Origin: Thermoleophilia bacterium
GTDB lineage: Bacteria; Actinomycetota; Thermoleophilia; Miltoncostaeales; Miltoncostaeaceae
Assembly: GCA_025455865.1 (NCBI GenBank)
Contig: JALOLS010000001.1
Location: 1-54,633, forward strand
DNA length: 54,633 bases
Direction of reading: 5' to 3'
Shown piece by piece: positions 26,291-36,099 of this stretch. The notes below the pieces were generated by a model. The model did not search any database. It worked only from the letters and a program-made list of their open reading frames with translations, and was not told the origin of the DNA. Positions within the stretch are counted from its first letter, which is position 1. Every line of letters starts with the position of its first letter. A program made the translations under genes and the position numbers.

Positions 26291-27136
26291 CTACCTCCGC
26301 GCCGGCAGCAGCCCGGCGGCCGCGGCGAGCGCCCAGGAGCGGGCCGAGGTCCAGTCGGCCGGCGAGGCGATCGCCAGCCGCGACCAGCCCGGCCGGCCGT
26401 CGGCCGCAAAACCCGGGCCGCCCTCGGCCGCGACGGCCAGGTGCAGGCCCCCGTCGGCGAGGATGATCTCGACCCCGGGCTCGCCCGTGCGCGGGAACGC
26501 GATGCGCGGCGCGCCGGCCAGGTCGTGCAGCGGCGCCGGGTGGAGCGCCTCCAGGTCGAAGTAGACGGCGGCGAACGTCTCGCGCACGGCCGCCGGGACC
26601 AGGGGCATGAGGCCCTCCAGGCGGTAGAGCTCGGCCACCCGCGGGGTGAGCAGGTACTCGGCCTCGCGCAGCAGGACGAGGTCGACCCCCTGGGCGTTGC
26701 CCCGCTCCGGGCGCTCCTGCACCCAGTCGCGCACGCGGAGCCACGAGCGGTGCAGCGCGCCCTCGGGGAGGTCGGCCGGCGGCACGCGGTCGGCGGTGAC
26801 CGCGAGTGGGATGACCCGCGCGGCCATGTTCCCCACCGCCGCGGCCGCCGCGGCGACCGCCGGGCCCGGCGCCCCGCCGAAGGCCAGCGAGGTGGTGGCC
26901 GCGAGCACCCAGGTGCGGGCCGGGTCGTGGGCGACGATGTCGACCACCCCGCCGCCCGGTGAGGGCCGCCGCTCGCGCACCAGCATGCCCTCGGTGTCCG
27001 GGAGCTCCTCGCCGACGAGCTCCGCGACCATGGCGGCCCGCGTGTCCGGCCCGGTCAGGGCCAGCAACGACGCGAGCGTGTGCGTCCACTGCTCGCGCGG
27101 GTCGTGGTAGGACTCGAAGAGGCGGGGCACCGGCAT
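26291..27136 (-). CDS. Unknown protein, possible degenerate PD-(D/E)XK fold
   Basis: Not confidently recognised. It is 281 residues, cytoplasmic and Ala-rich. The ATG has GGAGG 7 bases upstream and a TACCCT 33 bases upstream, so it is well supported as a gene. The N-terminal half (YHDPREQWTHTLASLLALTG, then VVDIVAHDPARTWVLAATTS) resembles the D...(E/D)XK layout of restriction-like nucleases or sensors, but the second acidic residue and the lysine are not visible (LAATT). The rest has LREAEYLLTPRVAELYRLEG and a beta-rich end. It is immediately followed by the Ser/Thr kinase. The fold idea is inference only. Confidence 0.75.
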   Translation of the reverse strand: MPVPRLFESYHDPREQWTHTLASLLALTGPDTRAAMVAELVGEELPDTEGMLVRERRPSPGGGVVDIVAHDPARTWVLAATTSLAFGGAPGPAVAAAAAAVGNMAARVIPLAVTADRVPPADLPEGALHRSWLRVRDWVQERPERGNAQGVDLVLLREAEYLLTPRVAELYRLEGLMPLVPAAVRETFAAVYFDLEALHPAPLHDLAGAPRIAFPRTGEPGVEIILADGGLHLAVAAEGGPGFAADGRPGWSRLAIASPADWTSARSWALAAAAGLLPARR

Positions 27137-27169
27137 TCGGGAACCTCCGGGAGGATGCGGACCGCGGGC

Positions 27170-27175
27170 AGGGTA
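27170..27175 (-). promoter_or_regulatory. Putative -10 element of the kinase operon
   Basis: Minus-strand GGTACCCTGC, 33 bases before the ATG of the unknown protein. Same motif as at rplS and the DUF3352 gene. Confidence 0.45.
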
Positions 27176-27374
27176 CCCCACCGGCGGGCGCACATCGCGG
27201 TGCGAGGGTCGGCCTCCGGGAACACGCGGCCCGCGCCCAGCTGGGACCGGCACCGCGCGGTGGAAGGCTCGGGGCAGGGTCGACCGACCGGTGGCCGCCA
27301 TGTCCGCCTCACCCGTATCCGCGCCCCATCCCGACTCCCGGCCCGCACGGCCGGGCGCGGAACGCGCCGCGCTC

Positions 27375-27695
27375 ATGAGCGGGCACGGCGGGTCGCCCCC
27401 CTCCCCGCCGCCCGCCCCGCCGGTCCGCGGGCGCCGGATCCTGGCGCTCGGCGCGGCCGCCCTGGGCCTGCTCCCGGCGATCGTCCTCACCGTGCGCACC
27501 ACCGGACCGTCGACGGCTCCCCTCGCCCTCGTCATGGCCCTGGCGAGCCTGCTGTGCACGATCGTCGTGCTCGTGCGGGGCCGGCCCCGGCAGCTGGGAT
27601 GGGCGCTCGCTCTCGCCGCCGGCGTGATCTGGGCCTTCGTCCTGGTCACGCTCGTCGTCCTGGTGGTCGGCGGCCTTCCCGCCGGCTCCGACTGA
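27375..27695 (+). CDS. Small three-helix membrane protein
   Basis: 106 residues if it starts at this ATG: a Pro-rich cytoplasmic start, then hydrophobic stretches ILALGAAALGLLPAIVLTV, APLALVMALASLLCTIVVLV and a final long one ending LVVLVVGGLP. In-frame starts at 27291 (GTG) or 27300 (ATG) would add 25-28 low-complexity residues; no good ribosome site picks one. It ends 3 bases from the end of convergent priA. No family recognised. Confidence 0.55.
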   Translation: MSGHGGSPPSPPPAPPVRGRRILALGAAALGLLPAIVLTVRTTGPSTAPLALVMALASLLCTIVVLVRGRPRQLGWALALAAGVIWAFVLVTLVVLVVGGLPAGSD

Positions 27696-27698
27696 GGC

Positions 27699-29903
27699 TC
27701 AGGTCTGCTGGGGGTCCACATCCACGGTGACGCGCACGCCGGCGCGGTGGTCGGCGTCGCCCCGCAGGGCGAGCACCTCGCGGACCACGCCGGCCGCCCG
27801 GGAGGCGCGCTCGGCGCGCAGCAGGATCGCCCGGCGGGTGCGCCCGCGCAGGCGGTGGAGCGGGGCGGGGCCGAGCACCGCAAGATCGGGTCCGGCCGCG
27901 ATCAGGTCGGCGGCGATCCCGGCCGCCGACCCGCGCACCGCCTCCGGCCCGTCGCCCTCGGTCACGATGCGCACCAGGTGGCCGAACGGGGGGAAGCCGC
28001 GGGGCTCGCGGCGCGTGAGCTCGCCCTCCAGGAACACCTCCACGGCGTGCTCGGCCCCCAGCCGCACGGCCCGCGCGGCGGGCTCCCAGGCCTGCACGAT
28101 GACCCGTGCGGGCTCCCCCCGCCGCCGGCCGGCCCGGCCGGCGAGCTGGACGATGAGCGAGAAGGCCCGCTCCTCGGCGCGGAAGTCGGCGTGCTGCAGG
28201 GCGGCGTCGGCGTCGAGCACCCCGGCCACCGTGATCGCCGGCAGGTCGTGCCCCTTGGCGACCATCTGCGTGCCGAGGAGCACCGCCGGGCCCGGCCGCG
28301 AGAACTCGGCGATGAGGGCCGGCAGGGCGCCCCGCCGGCCCGCGGTGTCGGCGTCGAGCCGGAGCAGCGGCACCCCGGGGACCACCGCGCCCAGGGCCCG
28401 CTCCAGCCCCTGGGTGCCCGACCCCTGCCGGGCGACGTCGACCCCGCGGCAGGACGGGCACACCCGGGGCACGGGGCGGGTGAGGCCGCAGTGGTGACAG
28501 GCGAGCAGGTCGGGGCGGCCGTGCTCCTCGTGCACCACCAGCGCGACGTCGCAGTCGGGGCAGCGGGCGATCCACCCGCAGCCCCGGCAGAGCACCATGC
28601 GCGAGAAGCCGCGGCGGTTCAGGAGCAGCACGGCCTTCTCGCCCCGGTCGGCCGCCCGCTGGAGGGCGTCCTGAAGCGGCCGGGAGACCGGCCCGGGAGC
28701 CTGGGTGCGCATGTCGACCACCTCGACCGGCGGCAGCACCGCGCCGTCGGCCCGTTCGGGCAGGCTCACCCGGGGCAGCGCCCGCCAGCTCTCCGGGCGC
28801 GGGGTCGCGCTCCCGAAGACGGCCACCGCGCCGGCGTCGCGCGCCCGCCGCCAGGCCACCTGCCGGGCGTCGTAGCGGGGGGTCGCGTCCTGCTTGTAGG
28901 ACGCGTCGTGCTCCTCGTCGACCACCACCAGGCCGACGTCGCCGAGCGGGGCGAACACCGCGCTGCGGGCGCCCAGCACCACGTCGGCGCGGCCCTCGCG
29001 GATGCGCCGGTCCTCGGCCACCCGCTCCCCCGGGGCGAGGGCCGAGTGCCAGACCGCGACCCCGTCCCCCAGCCGGGCGCGCAGGCGGCCGAGGAGCTGC
29101 GGGGTGAGCGCGATCTCGGGCACCAGCACCAGGCTCGTGCGCCCCCGCGCCCGGGCCGCCTCGATGGCCCGCAGGTACACCTCGGTCTTGCCCGAGCCGG
29201 TGACCCCGTGCAGGAGCACCGCACCGCCGCCGGAGTCCATCGCGCGCACGACCCCCGCGACCGCCGCCGCCTGCGCGGGGGTCGGGTCGGGGACGCGCGC
29301 GGCCTCGGGCGGCCCGGCGCCGAACCAGTCCAGTCCGGACCGGTCGGGCGCCACCGCGGCCAGGTCGATCTCCCCCGCCGCGCCCATGCGCCGGAGCGTC
29401 GGCATGGTGGTGCCGGCGGCGCGGACCAGGTCGGCCGCGGGCATGGCCCCGCCCGCCGCGGCGAGGGCGGCGACCACCGCCTGCCGGCGCGCCCCGGAGG
29501 GGGCGGGCGCCCCGCGGGGGAGCGTGACCACCAGGCGCGGGGCCGCGGGTGGCCGGGGCGCGGCCAGGTGCCACTCTCCGCCCGGCCCGCGCCTGAGCGC
29601 CCCCTCGGCCCCCGGCGGGAGGACGAGCCTCACGCACGCTGCGAGCGGCGCCAGGTAGTACCGGGCCACCCACCGCGCGAGATCCAGGAGCTCCGGGGGG
29701 ACCGGAGGCGCGTCGACCACCCCGTGGAGCCCCGCGAGCGTGCCGTCATGGGTGGCCGCGGCGCGGCCCATCACCACGCCGAGCACCGCCCGCCGCCCGA
29801 GCGGCATGGCCACCAGCGCGCCGGGCACGGCCCGGTCGTGCAGGTGGGCCGGCACCGCGTAGTCCAGGGCCCGGTCGAGCGCGCGGACCGGGACCAGGGG
29901 CAG
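27699..29903 (-). CDS. priA: Primosomal protein N' (PriA helicase)
   Basis: Restarts replication at collapsed forks. Seen: an N-terminal DNA-binding region (DRALDYAVPAHL, MPLGRRAVLGVVMG), Walker A LHGVTGSGKTEVYLRAI, Walker B VVVDEEHDASYKQD and a zinc region with CRGCGWIARCPDC and CHHCGLTRPVPRVCPSC. The helicase C motifs LGTQMVAKGHDLP and IVQLAGRAGRRRG follow. The motifs are intact, unlike the helicase-dead PriA of some actinobacteria. The start is uncertain: between the metK stop and the conserved first strand there is no ATG, GTG or TTG. A CTG at 29903 is used here; the first standard start is a GTG at 29855, which would remove that strand. Confidence 0.92.
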   Translation of the reverse strand: MPLVPVRALDRALDYAVPAHLHDRAVPGALVAMPLGRRAVLGVVMGRAAATHDGTLAGLHGVVDAPPVPPELLDLARWVARYYLAPLAACVRLVLPPGAEGALRRGPGGEWHLAAPRPPAAPRLVVTLPRGAPAPSGARRQAVVAALAAAGGAMPAADLVRAAGTTMPTLRRMGAAGEIDLAAVAPDRSGLDWFGAGPPEAARVPDPTPAQAAAVAGVVRAMDSGGGAVLLHGVTGSGKTEVYLRAIEAARARGRTSLVLVPEIALTPQLLGRLRARLGDGVAVWHSALAPGERVAEDRRIREGRADVVLGARSAVFAPLGDVGLVVVDEEHDASYKQDATPRYDARQVAWRRARDAGAVAVFGSATPRPESWRALPRVSLPERADGAVLPPVEVVDMRTQAPGPVSRPLQDALQRAADRGEKAVLLLNRRGFSRMVLCRGCGWIARCPDCDVALVVHEEHGRPDLLACHHCGLTRPVPRVCPSCRGVDVARQGSGTQGLERALGAVVPGVPLLRLDADTAGRRGALPALIAEFSRPGPAVLLGTQMVAKGHDLPAITVAGVLDADAALQHADFRAEERAFSLIVQLAGRAGRRRGEPARVIVQAWEPAARAVRLGAEHAVEVFLEGELTRREPRGFPPFGHLVRIVTEGDGPEAVRGSAAGIAADLIAAGPDLAVLGPAPLHRLRGRTRRAILLRAERASRAAGVVREVLALRGDADHRAGVRVTVDVDPQQT

Positions 29904-29965
29904 GACCTGGGCCGCCCCCGCCGGCGCGGGGGCGGGCCCGGGGTCCGGGAAGAGCGCGGGGTCGG

Positions 29966-31165
<1,200 letters not shown>

Positions 31166-31211
31166 GCCGGGGCTCACCTGCCGGGTCGGGACCGGGACGG
31201 AAACGACGGCG

Positions 31212-31217
31212 AGCATA
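31212..31217 (-). promoter_or_regulatory. Putative extended -10 of metK
   Basis: Minus-strand TTGGTATGCTCG, 46 bases before the metK ATG. TATGCT is close to the bacterial -10 consensus. No convincing -35 at normal spacing. Confidence 0.45.
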
Positions 31218-31261
31218 CCAACCGCCACCGCGGCGACCGGCCGGCGCGCGCGAAATGCCTG

Positions 31262-31310
31262 CAAAACCGGCGAGCGCCGCGACCCGGGGACCCGGGCCGC
31301 GGCGCTCGCC
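31262..31310 (-). terminator. Strong intrinsic terminator of the DUF3352 gene
   Basis: The arm GGCGAGCGCCGCG (31269-31281) pairs perfectly with CGCGGCGCTCGCC (31298-31310). After one mismatch, CCCGGG pairs with CCCGGG around a 2-base loop. On the minus strand the stem is followed by CCGGTTTTGC, a short T-run. It lies 20 bases past the stop of the lipoprotein gene and insulates metK. Best-formed terminator in the window. Confidence 0.85.
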
Positions 31311-31330
31311 GCACCGCACGAGCGGCGGTC

Positions 31331-32995
31331 CTACTTCGTGATGGTCACGAAGGCCTCGAACGTGGGCTCGCTGCCGCCGGTGCTCCAGGCGACGACGTTC
31401 TTGACCGGCCGCAGGTTGTCCAGCGCCTGCTGGCCGTCGGCGCCCTCGAACGCGCCGGCCGCCTCGAGCAGGGGCAGGCCCTCCTCGATGTTCAGCCAGA
31501 AGAGCCCGGCGACGTCCTGACCGGCGATGCCGGCGCTGGCCGCCTTGAAGGCCGCGTCCTGGTCGAGGGTGGTGGTCGGCTCGAGGATCTCGGCCACGCC
31601 GTCGGGCAGGGTGCCGATGACGACGGTGTTCCCCTTGACCCCGTAGACCACGCCGGCCTGCGGGGAGAGCGGGAGCTGACGCATGGTCACGCCGCCCACG
31701 GTGACGTTCTTCCAGGCCGGAAGATCCGCGGCCTGCCCGAACTGGGTCAGCGCGCGCGGCACCGAGACCGCGAGCTTGTCGAGCGTGGCCTTGGCCTTGG
31801 CGCCGTCCTCGACCTCGAGCACCAGCGCGACGGTCGGGACCGGCGAGCCCTTGGTCACCACCACGGCGTGCTCACCCGAGGTGAGGGCCTTGAGCTCGTC
31901 GAGGTTGACCCCGATCAGCTGGTCGAGCTGGGTCGCGAAGGCCTGGAGCTGCCGCTGCACCTCCGGGCTCGCGCCCTGCACCTGGCCGATGCTCTGCTGG
32001 ACGGTGCCGGCCAGGTTCGCGAAGCCGACGTAGACCAGGGAGTCCTGGGGGGCCTGCTTGACGAGCTCCGGCGTGAAGGTGCCCTGCTGGGCGGCCTCGG
32101 GCGCGTCGATGATGACGGCCTTCATCCGCACGCCGTTCTCCTCGGCGGCCAGGGACATGGCCATGGCGCCGGTCTGCGGGAGCTGCCCGCCGAGCTGGGC
32201 GAGCTGCGGGGTCCCGGCCAGGACGGCCTTGGTGAACGCCGCGATGTCCACGAAGCCCTGGACGAACGGGCCGTCGGGCAGGGCGCCGAGCGCCGACTTG
32301 AAGCGGTCGCTCCCGGCGAGCTGCTGGCCGGAGCCGCCCTTCTTGGCGTCCAGCGCCGCGTTCAGGTCGCCCTGGGTCGAGGCGATGAGCAGCGCGTCGT
32401 CGGTGACCGCCGCGAACATGTCGTCGCCGTCGGTGTAGAGGCTCGCGCCGTCACGGGTGCCGGTCTTCTTGGCGCTGTCGGCGCCGCGGGTGATGAGCGC
32501 CTCGACCTCGGCGCGCTTGCCCGTGGCGATCTCCACCACGACCAGCACGTGCTGCTCCTCCGCGGCGCGCGACGGGGCGGCCGAGGTGGTCGCGCCGGGC
32601 ACCGGGAGCTGGTCGACGGCCTGCTGGACGTCGGGGACCTGGAGGATCGCGAGGGCCGCCTTGCCGCCGAGCAGCGGGCGCACGTCGCGCTCGAAGTCCA
32701 CGTTGCCGGAGCTCAGGCCCTCACGGACCTGCTTCTCGATGTCCGGGTAGGCCGGGAAGTTCTTGGCCAGGGCGATGAGCTGGGTCCACTGGGCCCCGGC
32801 CGTGTCGGTCGAGACCTCGAAGTACATCGGTGCAGTGGCCGGGACGTAGTCGGCGGCCGCCCCGGCGGAGGAGCCCGACTGACTGCCGTCGCCGCCGCCG
32901 CAGCCGGCCGCGACGAGCGCCGTGCCGAGCGCGAGCAGGAGGGCGACGAGGACCCAGGCTCGCCCGCGGGTCCGGGCGAGGGGCATCGTATGCAT
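31331..32995 (-). CDS. DUF3352 lipoprotein
   Basis: A 554-residue exported lipoprotein. It has a basic start, a hydrophobic segment and a lipobox ending LVAAGC, followed by a Gly/Ser linker. The body matches the DUF3352 family of cyanobacteria and actinobacteria: it opens DYVPATAPMYFEVSTD and contains repeated ALAILQV-, LIASTQGDLNAAL- and VVIGTLPDGV-type strands. The family has no assigned biochemical function. ATG start with AGGAGG 9 bases upstream; a second ATG lies three codons later. It has its own promoter-like TACCCT and a strong terminator, so it is probably monocistronic. Confidence 0.85.
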   Translation of the reverse strand: MHTMPLARTRGRAWVLVALLLALGTALVAAGCGGGDGSQSGSSAGAAADYVPATAPMYFEVSTDTAGAQWTQLIALAKNFPAYPDIEKQVREGLSSGNVDFERDVRPLLGGKAALAILQVPDVQQAVDQLPVPGATTSAAPSRAAEEQHVLVVVEIATGKRAEVEALITRGADSAKKTGTRDGASLYTDGDDMFAAVTDDALLIASTQGDLNAALDAKKGGSGQQLAGSDRFKSALGALPDGPFVQGFVDIAAFTKAVLAGTPQLAQLGGQLPQTGAMAMSLAAEENGVRMKAVIIDAPEAAQQGTFTPELVKQAPQDSLVYVGFANLAGTVQQSIGQVQGASPEVQRQLQAFATQLDQLIGVNLDELKALTSGEHAVVVTKGSPVPTVALVLEVEDGAKAKATLDKLAVSVPRALTQFGQAADLPAWKNVTVGGVTMRQLPLSPQAGVVYGVKGNTVVIGTLPDGVAEILEPTTTLDQDAAFKAASAGIAGQDVAGLFWLNIEEGLPLLEAAGAFEGADGQQALDNLRPVKNVVAWSTGGSEPTFEAFVTITK

Positions 32996-33076
32996 CCTGG
33001 AGGACCTCCTGGGGTGTGGTCGGAAGGGCGCGTCGGCCATGGGCGCCGCGCGCCGGCGGTGGGTGGGACGTCTCCG

Positions 33077-33082
33077 AGGGTA
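33077..33082 (-). promoter_or_regulatory. Putative -10 element of the DUF3352 gene
   Basis: Minus-strand GGGTACCCTCGG, 81 bases before the ATG. A CCCGGG-CAG-CCCGGG hairpin (33101-33115) lies just upstream and may end the gpsA transcript. Confidence 0.4.
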
Positions 33083-33195
33083 CCCGGGGTCACGGCGCGC
33101 CCCGGGCAGCCCGGGTAAAGGCTCGGTGAAGAAGCCGTGCCGACACCGGTCACCACTTCCTCGGCCGCCGGGGGCCGCGGCATGAGCCCCTCGGC

Positions 33196-34200
33196 CTACT
33201 CCTCCGCGGCGGGCGCGCGGGACATGAGCGAGGCGAGGCATTCGGCCGCCGGCCGGCCGGCGAACGCGGCCCGCTCGACCTCGCGCGAGATGGGCAGCTC
33301 CACCCCGGCCTCGTCGGCCCGGGCGAGCAGGCCGCCGACCGTCGCGAGGCCCTCGACCACCTGGTGGAGGCGCCCCTCGATCTCGGCGGCGGGCACCCCC
33401 TGCGCCATGAGCTCGCCGGCCATGCGGTTGCGCGAGTGGCGGCTGGTGCAGGTGGCGACCAGGTCGCCCATCCCCGCGAGGCCGCGGAACGTGGCGGCCG
33501 ACGCCCCGAGGGCGGTGCCCAGGCGCGTCATCTCGGCCAGGCCGCGGGTGAGCAGGGCGGCCTTGGCGTTGTCGCCGAACCCCAGGCCGTCGCTCATGCC
33601 CGCCGCGACCGCGATCACGTTCTTCGCCGCGGCGCAGACCTCGACGCCCAGCAGGTCGCCGTTCACGTAGACCCGGAAGCGCGGGCCGGTGAGCAGGTCC
33701 TGCACGCGCGCGCAGAGGTCCGGCTCGCCGGCCACCACCGCCGCGCAGGGCTGGCCCAGGGCCACCTCCTCGGCGTGGTTCGGCCCCGAGAGCACCGCGA
33801 AGGGGGTGCCCGGGGGCAGGAGCGCCGCCCACGCGTCCGAGAGGCGCCGGCCGGTGCCCGGCTCGAGCCCCTTGGTGAGCGAGAGCACCCCGCACCCGGC
33901 GGGCAGGCGGGGGGTGAGCCACGCCCCCGCCTCGGGCACGGCGCGGCTCGGGAGCGCGAGCACGACCAGCCCGGCGCCGGCGAGGGCGGCCGGGTCCTGC
34001 AGCGCGGTGACCTGCACCGAGGGCGGCAGGCTGAGCTGGGGCAGGTAGGCGGCGTTGCGGCGGGTGGCCGCCATCTCGGCGGCCTGCCCGGACGTGCGGC
34101 AGACCAGCGTCACGGCGTCGCCGTGCAGCGCGACCAGGCGCGCGAAGGCGCTGCCCCACGAGCCGCCCCCGACCACCACGACGCGCCCGGCGGCGCTCAC
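33196..34200 (-). CDS. gpsA: Glycerol-3-phosphate dehydrogenase [NAD(P)+]
   Basis: Makes sn-glycerol-3-phosphate for phospholipids. The 334-residue product has the Rossmann start VVVVGGGSWGSAFARL, LPSRAVPEA, SLTKGLEPGTG, SGPNHAEEVALG, the catalytic-lysine segment AAAKNVIAVAAGMSDGLGFG and TRGLAEMTRLG. The GTG start overlaps the der stop (GTGA). The der-gpsA pairing is common. Confidence 0.97.
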   Translation of the reverse strand: MSAAGRVVVVGGGSWGSAFARLVALHGDAVTLVCRTSGQAAEMAATRRNAAYLPQLSLPPSVQVTALQDPAALAGAGLVVLALPSRAVPEAGAWLTPRLPAGCGVLSLTKGLEPGTGRRLSDAWAALLPPGTPFAVLSGPNHAEEVALGQPCAAVVAGEPDLCARVQDLLTGPRFRVYVNGDLLGVEVCAAAKNVIAVAAGMSDGLGFGDNAKAALLTRGLAEMTRLGTALGASAATFRGLAGMGDLVATCTSRHSRNRMAGELMAQGVPAAEIEGRLHQVVEGLATVGGLLARADEAGVELPISREVERAAFAGRPAAECLASLMSRAPAAEE

Positions 34201-35579
34201 CGGGTGCGCACCTCGATGATCAGGGGGACGCCGTCGAGGCCGAAGCGCTCGCGCAGCCGGTTCTCGAGCCAGAAGCCGTAGTCGCGGGTCATCAGCGACC
34301 GGTCGTTGACGTCCAGGCGGAAGGTCGGCGGCGCGACCCCGGTCTGGACCAGGTAGCGCAGCGACAGGCGCCGCTTGCCCTTGCGCGGGCCGGGCCGCTC
34401 CTCGGCGAGCTCGCGCAGGGCGGTGTTGAGCTTCCCGGTGGGGATGCGGCTGCGGCCCTTCTCATACAGCCGGAGGGCCGCCGGGATGATCCGGTGCAGC
34501 CCCTCCCCGGTGACCGCCGAGCAGACCTCGATCGGCGGCCGCTGCCGGCTCTTGCGCCGCGCGCGGCCGTGCAGCTGGTCCAGGTCGGGCTGCGCGAGGT
34601 CCCACTTGTTGACCACCAGCAGCGTGGCGCAGTGGGCCTTGGCCGCCTGGTCCACCGCCCCGAGGTCGGCGTCGGTGACCCCCTCGGTGGCGTCGCAGAC
34701 CACGAGCGCCACGTCGCTGCGCTCGGCGGCCTGCAGGGCGCGGATCTGCGAGTAGTGCTCGACGCCCTCGCGCATCCGCCCGCGGCGGCGCAGGCCGGCG
34801 GTGTCGATGAGCACCACCTCGCGCCCGTCCACCTCGATCAGGGTGTCCACCGGGTCGCGCGTGGTCCCGGGCACGTCGTGCACCACCACCCGCTCCTCGC
34901 CGAGCAGCGCGTTCAGGATCGAGCTCTTGCCGACGTTCGGCCGGCCCATGATGCACAGCGCCGGCGGCGAGGTGCGCTCCAGGTCGTGCTCGGGGGCGTC
35001 GGGCAGGCGGGCCACCAGCTCGTCCAGGAAGTCCCCCACCCCCCGCCCGTGCAGCGCCGACACCGGGATGACGTCGCCGATCCCCAGGCCCCAGAGCGCC
35101 TGCGCCTCCAGCTCGGCGCGCTCGTTGTCGCACTTGTTGGCCACGACCACGACGGGGCGGCCGGAGCGGCGCAGGCGCTCGGTCACCTCCAGGTCGCCGG
35201 CGGTCGCCCCGGCCGTCGCGTCGACCACGAACAGGATGAGGTCGGCGTCCTCCACCGCCCGGGCGGCCTGGGCGGCCACCTGGCGGCCGATGGGCGTGGG
35301 GTCGGCCTCGTCGATGCCGCCGGTGTCCACCAGCTGGAACGCGCGCCCGTTCCAGTCCGCGCCGGCCTGCCGGCGGTCGCGGGTGACCCCGGGCATGGCG
35401 TCGACCACCGCGTCGCGGCGGCCGCTCAGGCGGTTGAAGAGCGTGGACTTGCCGACGTTGGGGTAGCCCACGATCACCACCACCGGCTGCCCGGCCGCCA
35501 CCGTGGATCCGGCCGGCGCGGGGCGGTCGCGCACGTGCCGGCGGCGCGGCGGGGTCTGGGGATCGGGGGGCTCGGGCAT
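34197..35579 (-). CDS. der: GTPase Der (EngA)
   Basis: Ribosome-assembly GTPase with two G domains in tandem. The first has GYPNVGKSTLFNRL, DTGGI and ANKCD. The second has GRPNVGKSSILNAL, DTAGLRRRG and VNKWDLA. A C-terminal KH-like domain ends in LRERFGLDGVPLIIEVR. Length is 460 residues, with a Pro/Arg-rich N-terminus. TACGCT lies 6 bases before the ATG, which suggests a leaderless message. Start of der-gpsA. Confidence 0.97.
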   Translation of the reverse strand: MPEPPDPQTPPRRRHVRDRPAPAGSTVAAGQPVVVIVGYPNVGKSTLFNRLSGRRDAVVDAMPGVTRDRRQAGADWNGRAFQLVDTGGIDEADPTPIGRQVAAQAARAVEDADLILFVVDATAGATAGDLEVTERLRRSGRPVVVVANKCDNERAELEAQALWGLGIGDVIPVSALHGRGVGDFLDELVARLPDAPEHDLERTSPPALCIMGRPNVGKSSILNALLGEERVVVHDVPGTTRDPVDTLIEVDGREVVLIDTAGLRRRGRMREGVEHYSQIRALQAAERSDVALVVCDATEGVTDADLGAVDQAAKAHCATLLVVNKWDLAQPDLDQLHGRARRKSRQRPPIEVCSAVTGEGLHRIIPAALRLYEKGRSRIPTGKLNTALRELAEERPGPRKGKRRLSLRYLVQTGVAPPTFRLDVNDRSLMTRDYGFWLENRLRERFGLDGVPLIIEVRTR

Positions 35580-35585
35580 CGGGTG

Positions 35586-35591
35586 AGCGTA
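35586..35591 (-). promoter_or_regulatory. Putative leaderless -10 element of der
   Basis: Minus-strand GTCTACGCTCACCCG leading straight into the der ATG, with 6 bases between hexamer and start. No ribosome site is present. Confidence 0.5.
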
Positions 35592-35609
35592 GACCAGGCG
35601 CCCGGCGAA

Positions 35610-35615
35610 TAGGAT
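35610..35615 (+). promoter_or_regulatory. Putative -10 element of the Gmad2 operon
   Basis: TAGGAT 28 bases before the ATG at 35644. It lies about 20 bases from the divergent der promoter. Confidence 0.4.
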
Positions 35616-35643
35616 CGGCCCACATCGGCCCAGGGGAGGCGGG

Positions 35644-36099
35644 ATGCGCGGGATCGCGGCGATGGCGGCCATCGGCCTGGGGGCGCTCGCCCTGGCCGGC
35701 TGCGGTGGCGGGGACACCACGACGGTGACCGAGACGGTGGGCGGCGGCGGGTCGGACCCCTGCGCCGGGGCGCCGGCCGACCTGGGGTTCGTGTTCGTGA
35801 CCCGGCCCGTGCCCGGGGAGCGGGTGACCTCGGGCTTCGCGCTTGAGGGCTGCGCCCGCTCCTTCGAGGGCAACGTGCCCTGGCGCCTGGTCGACGCCCA
35901 GGGCCGCGAGCTCGTGCGCGGAGCCGCCACCGGCGGGTCGGTCGACGGCCCGCAGCCGTTCCGCGCCGAGGTGTCCTACGGGGTCGGCGAGCAGCAGGTC
36001 GCGCTCCTCGAGGTCCAGGAGGACGACCCATCGGGCGGCGAGGGCCGGCCCCCGGTCCGCAACGTGATCCCGGTGGTCCTGAGCCCCACGGGGCCCTGA
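35644..36099 (+). CDS. Gmad2-domain lipoprotein
   Basis: A 151-residue exported lipoprotein with signal peptide and lipobox ALAGC at about residue 20. A Gly/Thr linker is followed by one immunoglobulin-like Gmad2 domain (VTRPVPGERVTSGFALEG, GNVPWRLVDAQGRELVRGAA, PFRAEVSY). Gmad2 domains occur in spore germination and other surface proteins; no sporulation role is implied here. The ATG has GGGGAGG upstream. It is coupled to the next gene through TGATG. Confidence 0.85.
   Translation: MRGIAAMAAIGLGALALAGCGGGDTTTVTETVGGGGSDPCAGAPADLGFVFVTRPVPGERVTSGFALEGCARSFEGNVPWRLVDAQGRELVRGAATGGSVDGPQPFRAEVSYGVGEQQVALLEVQEDDPSGGEGRPPVRNVIPVVLSPTGP

Noticed and set aside
31166-31261. SAM riboswitch upstream of metK
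   Set aside because: The 95-base region has a promoter-like hexamer but no recognisable riboswitch core, and much of what precedes it is the terminator of the previous gene.
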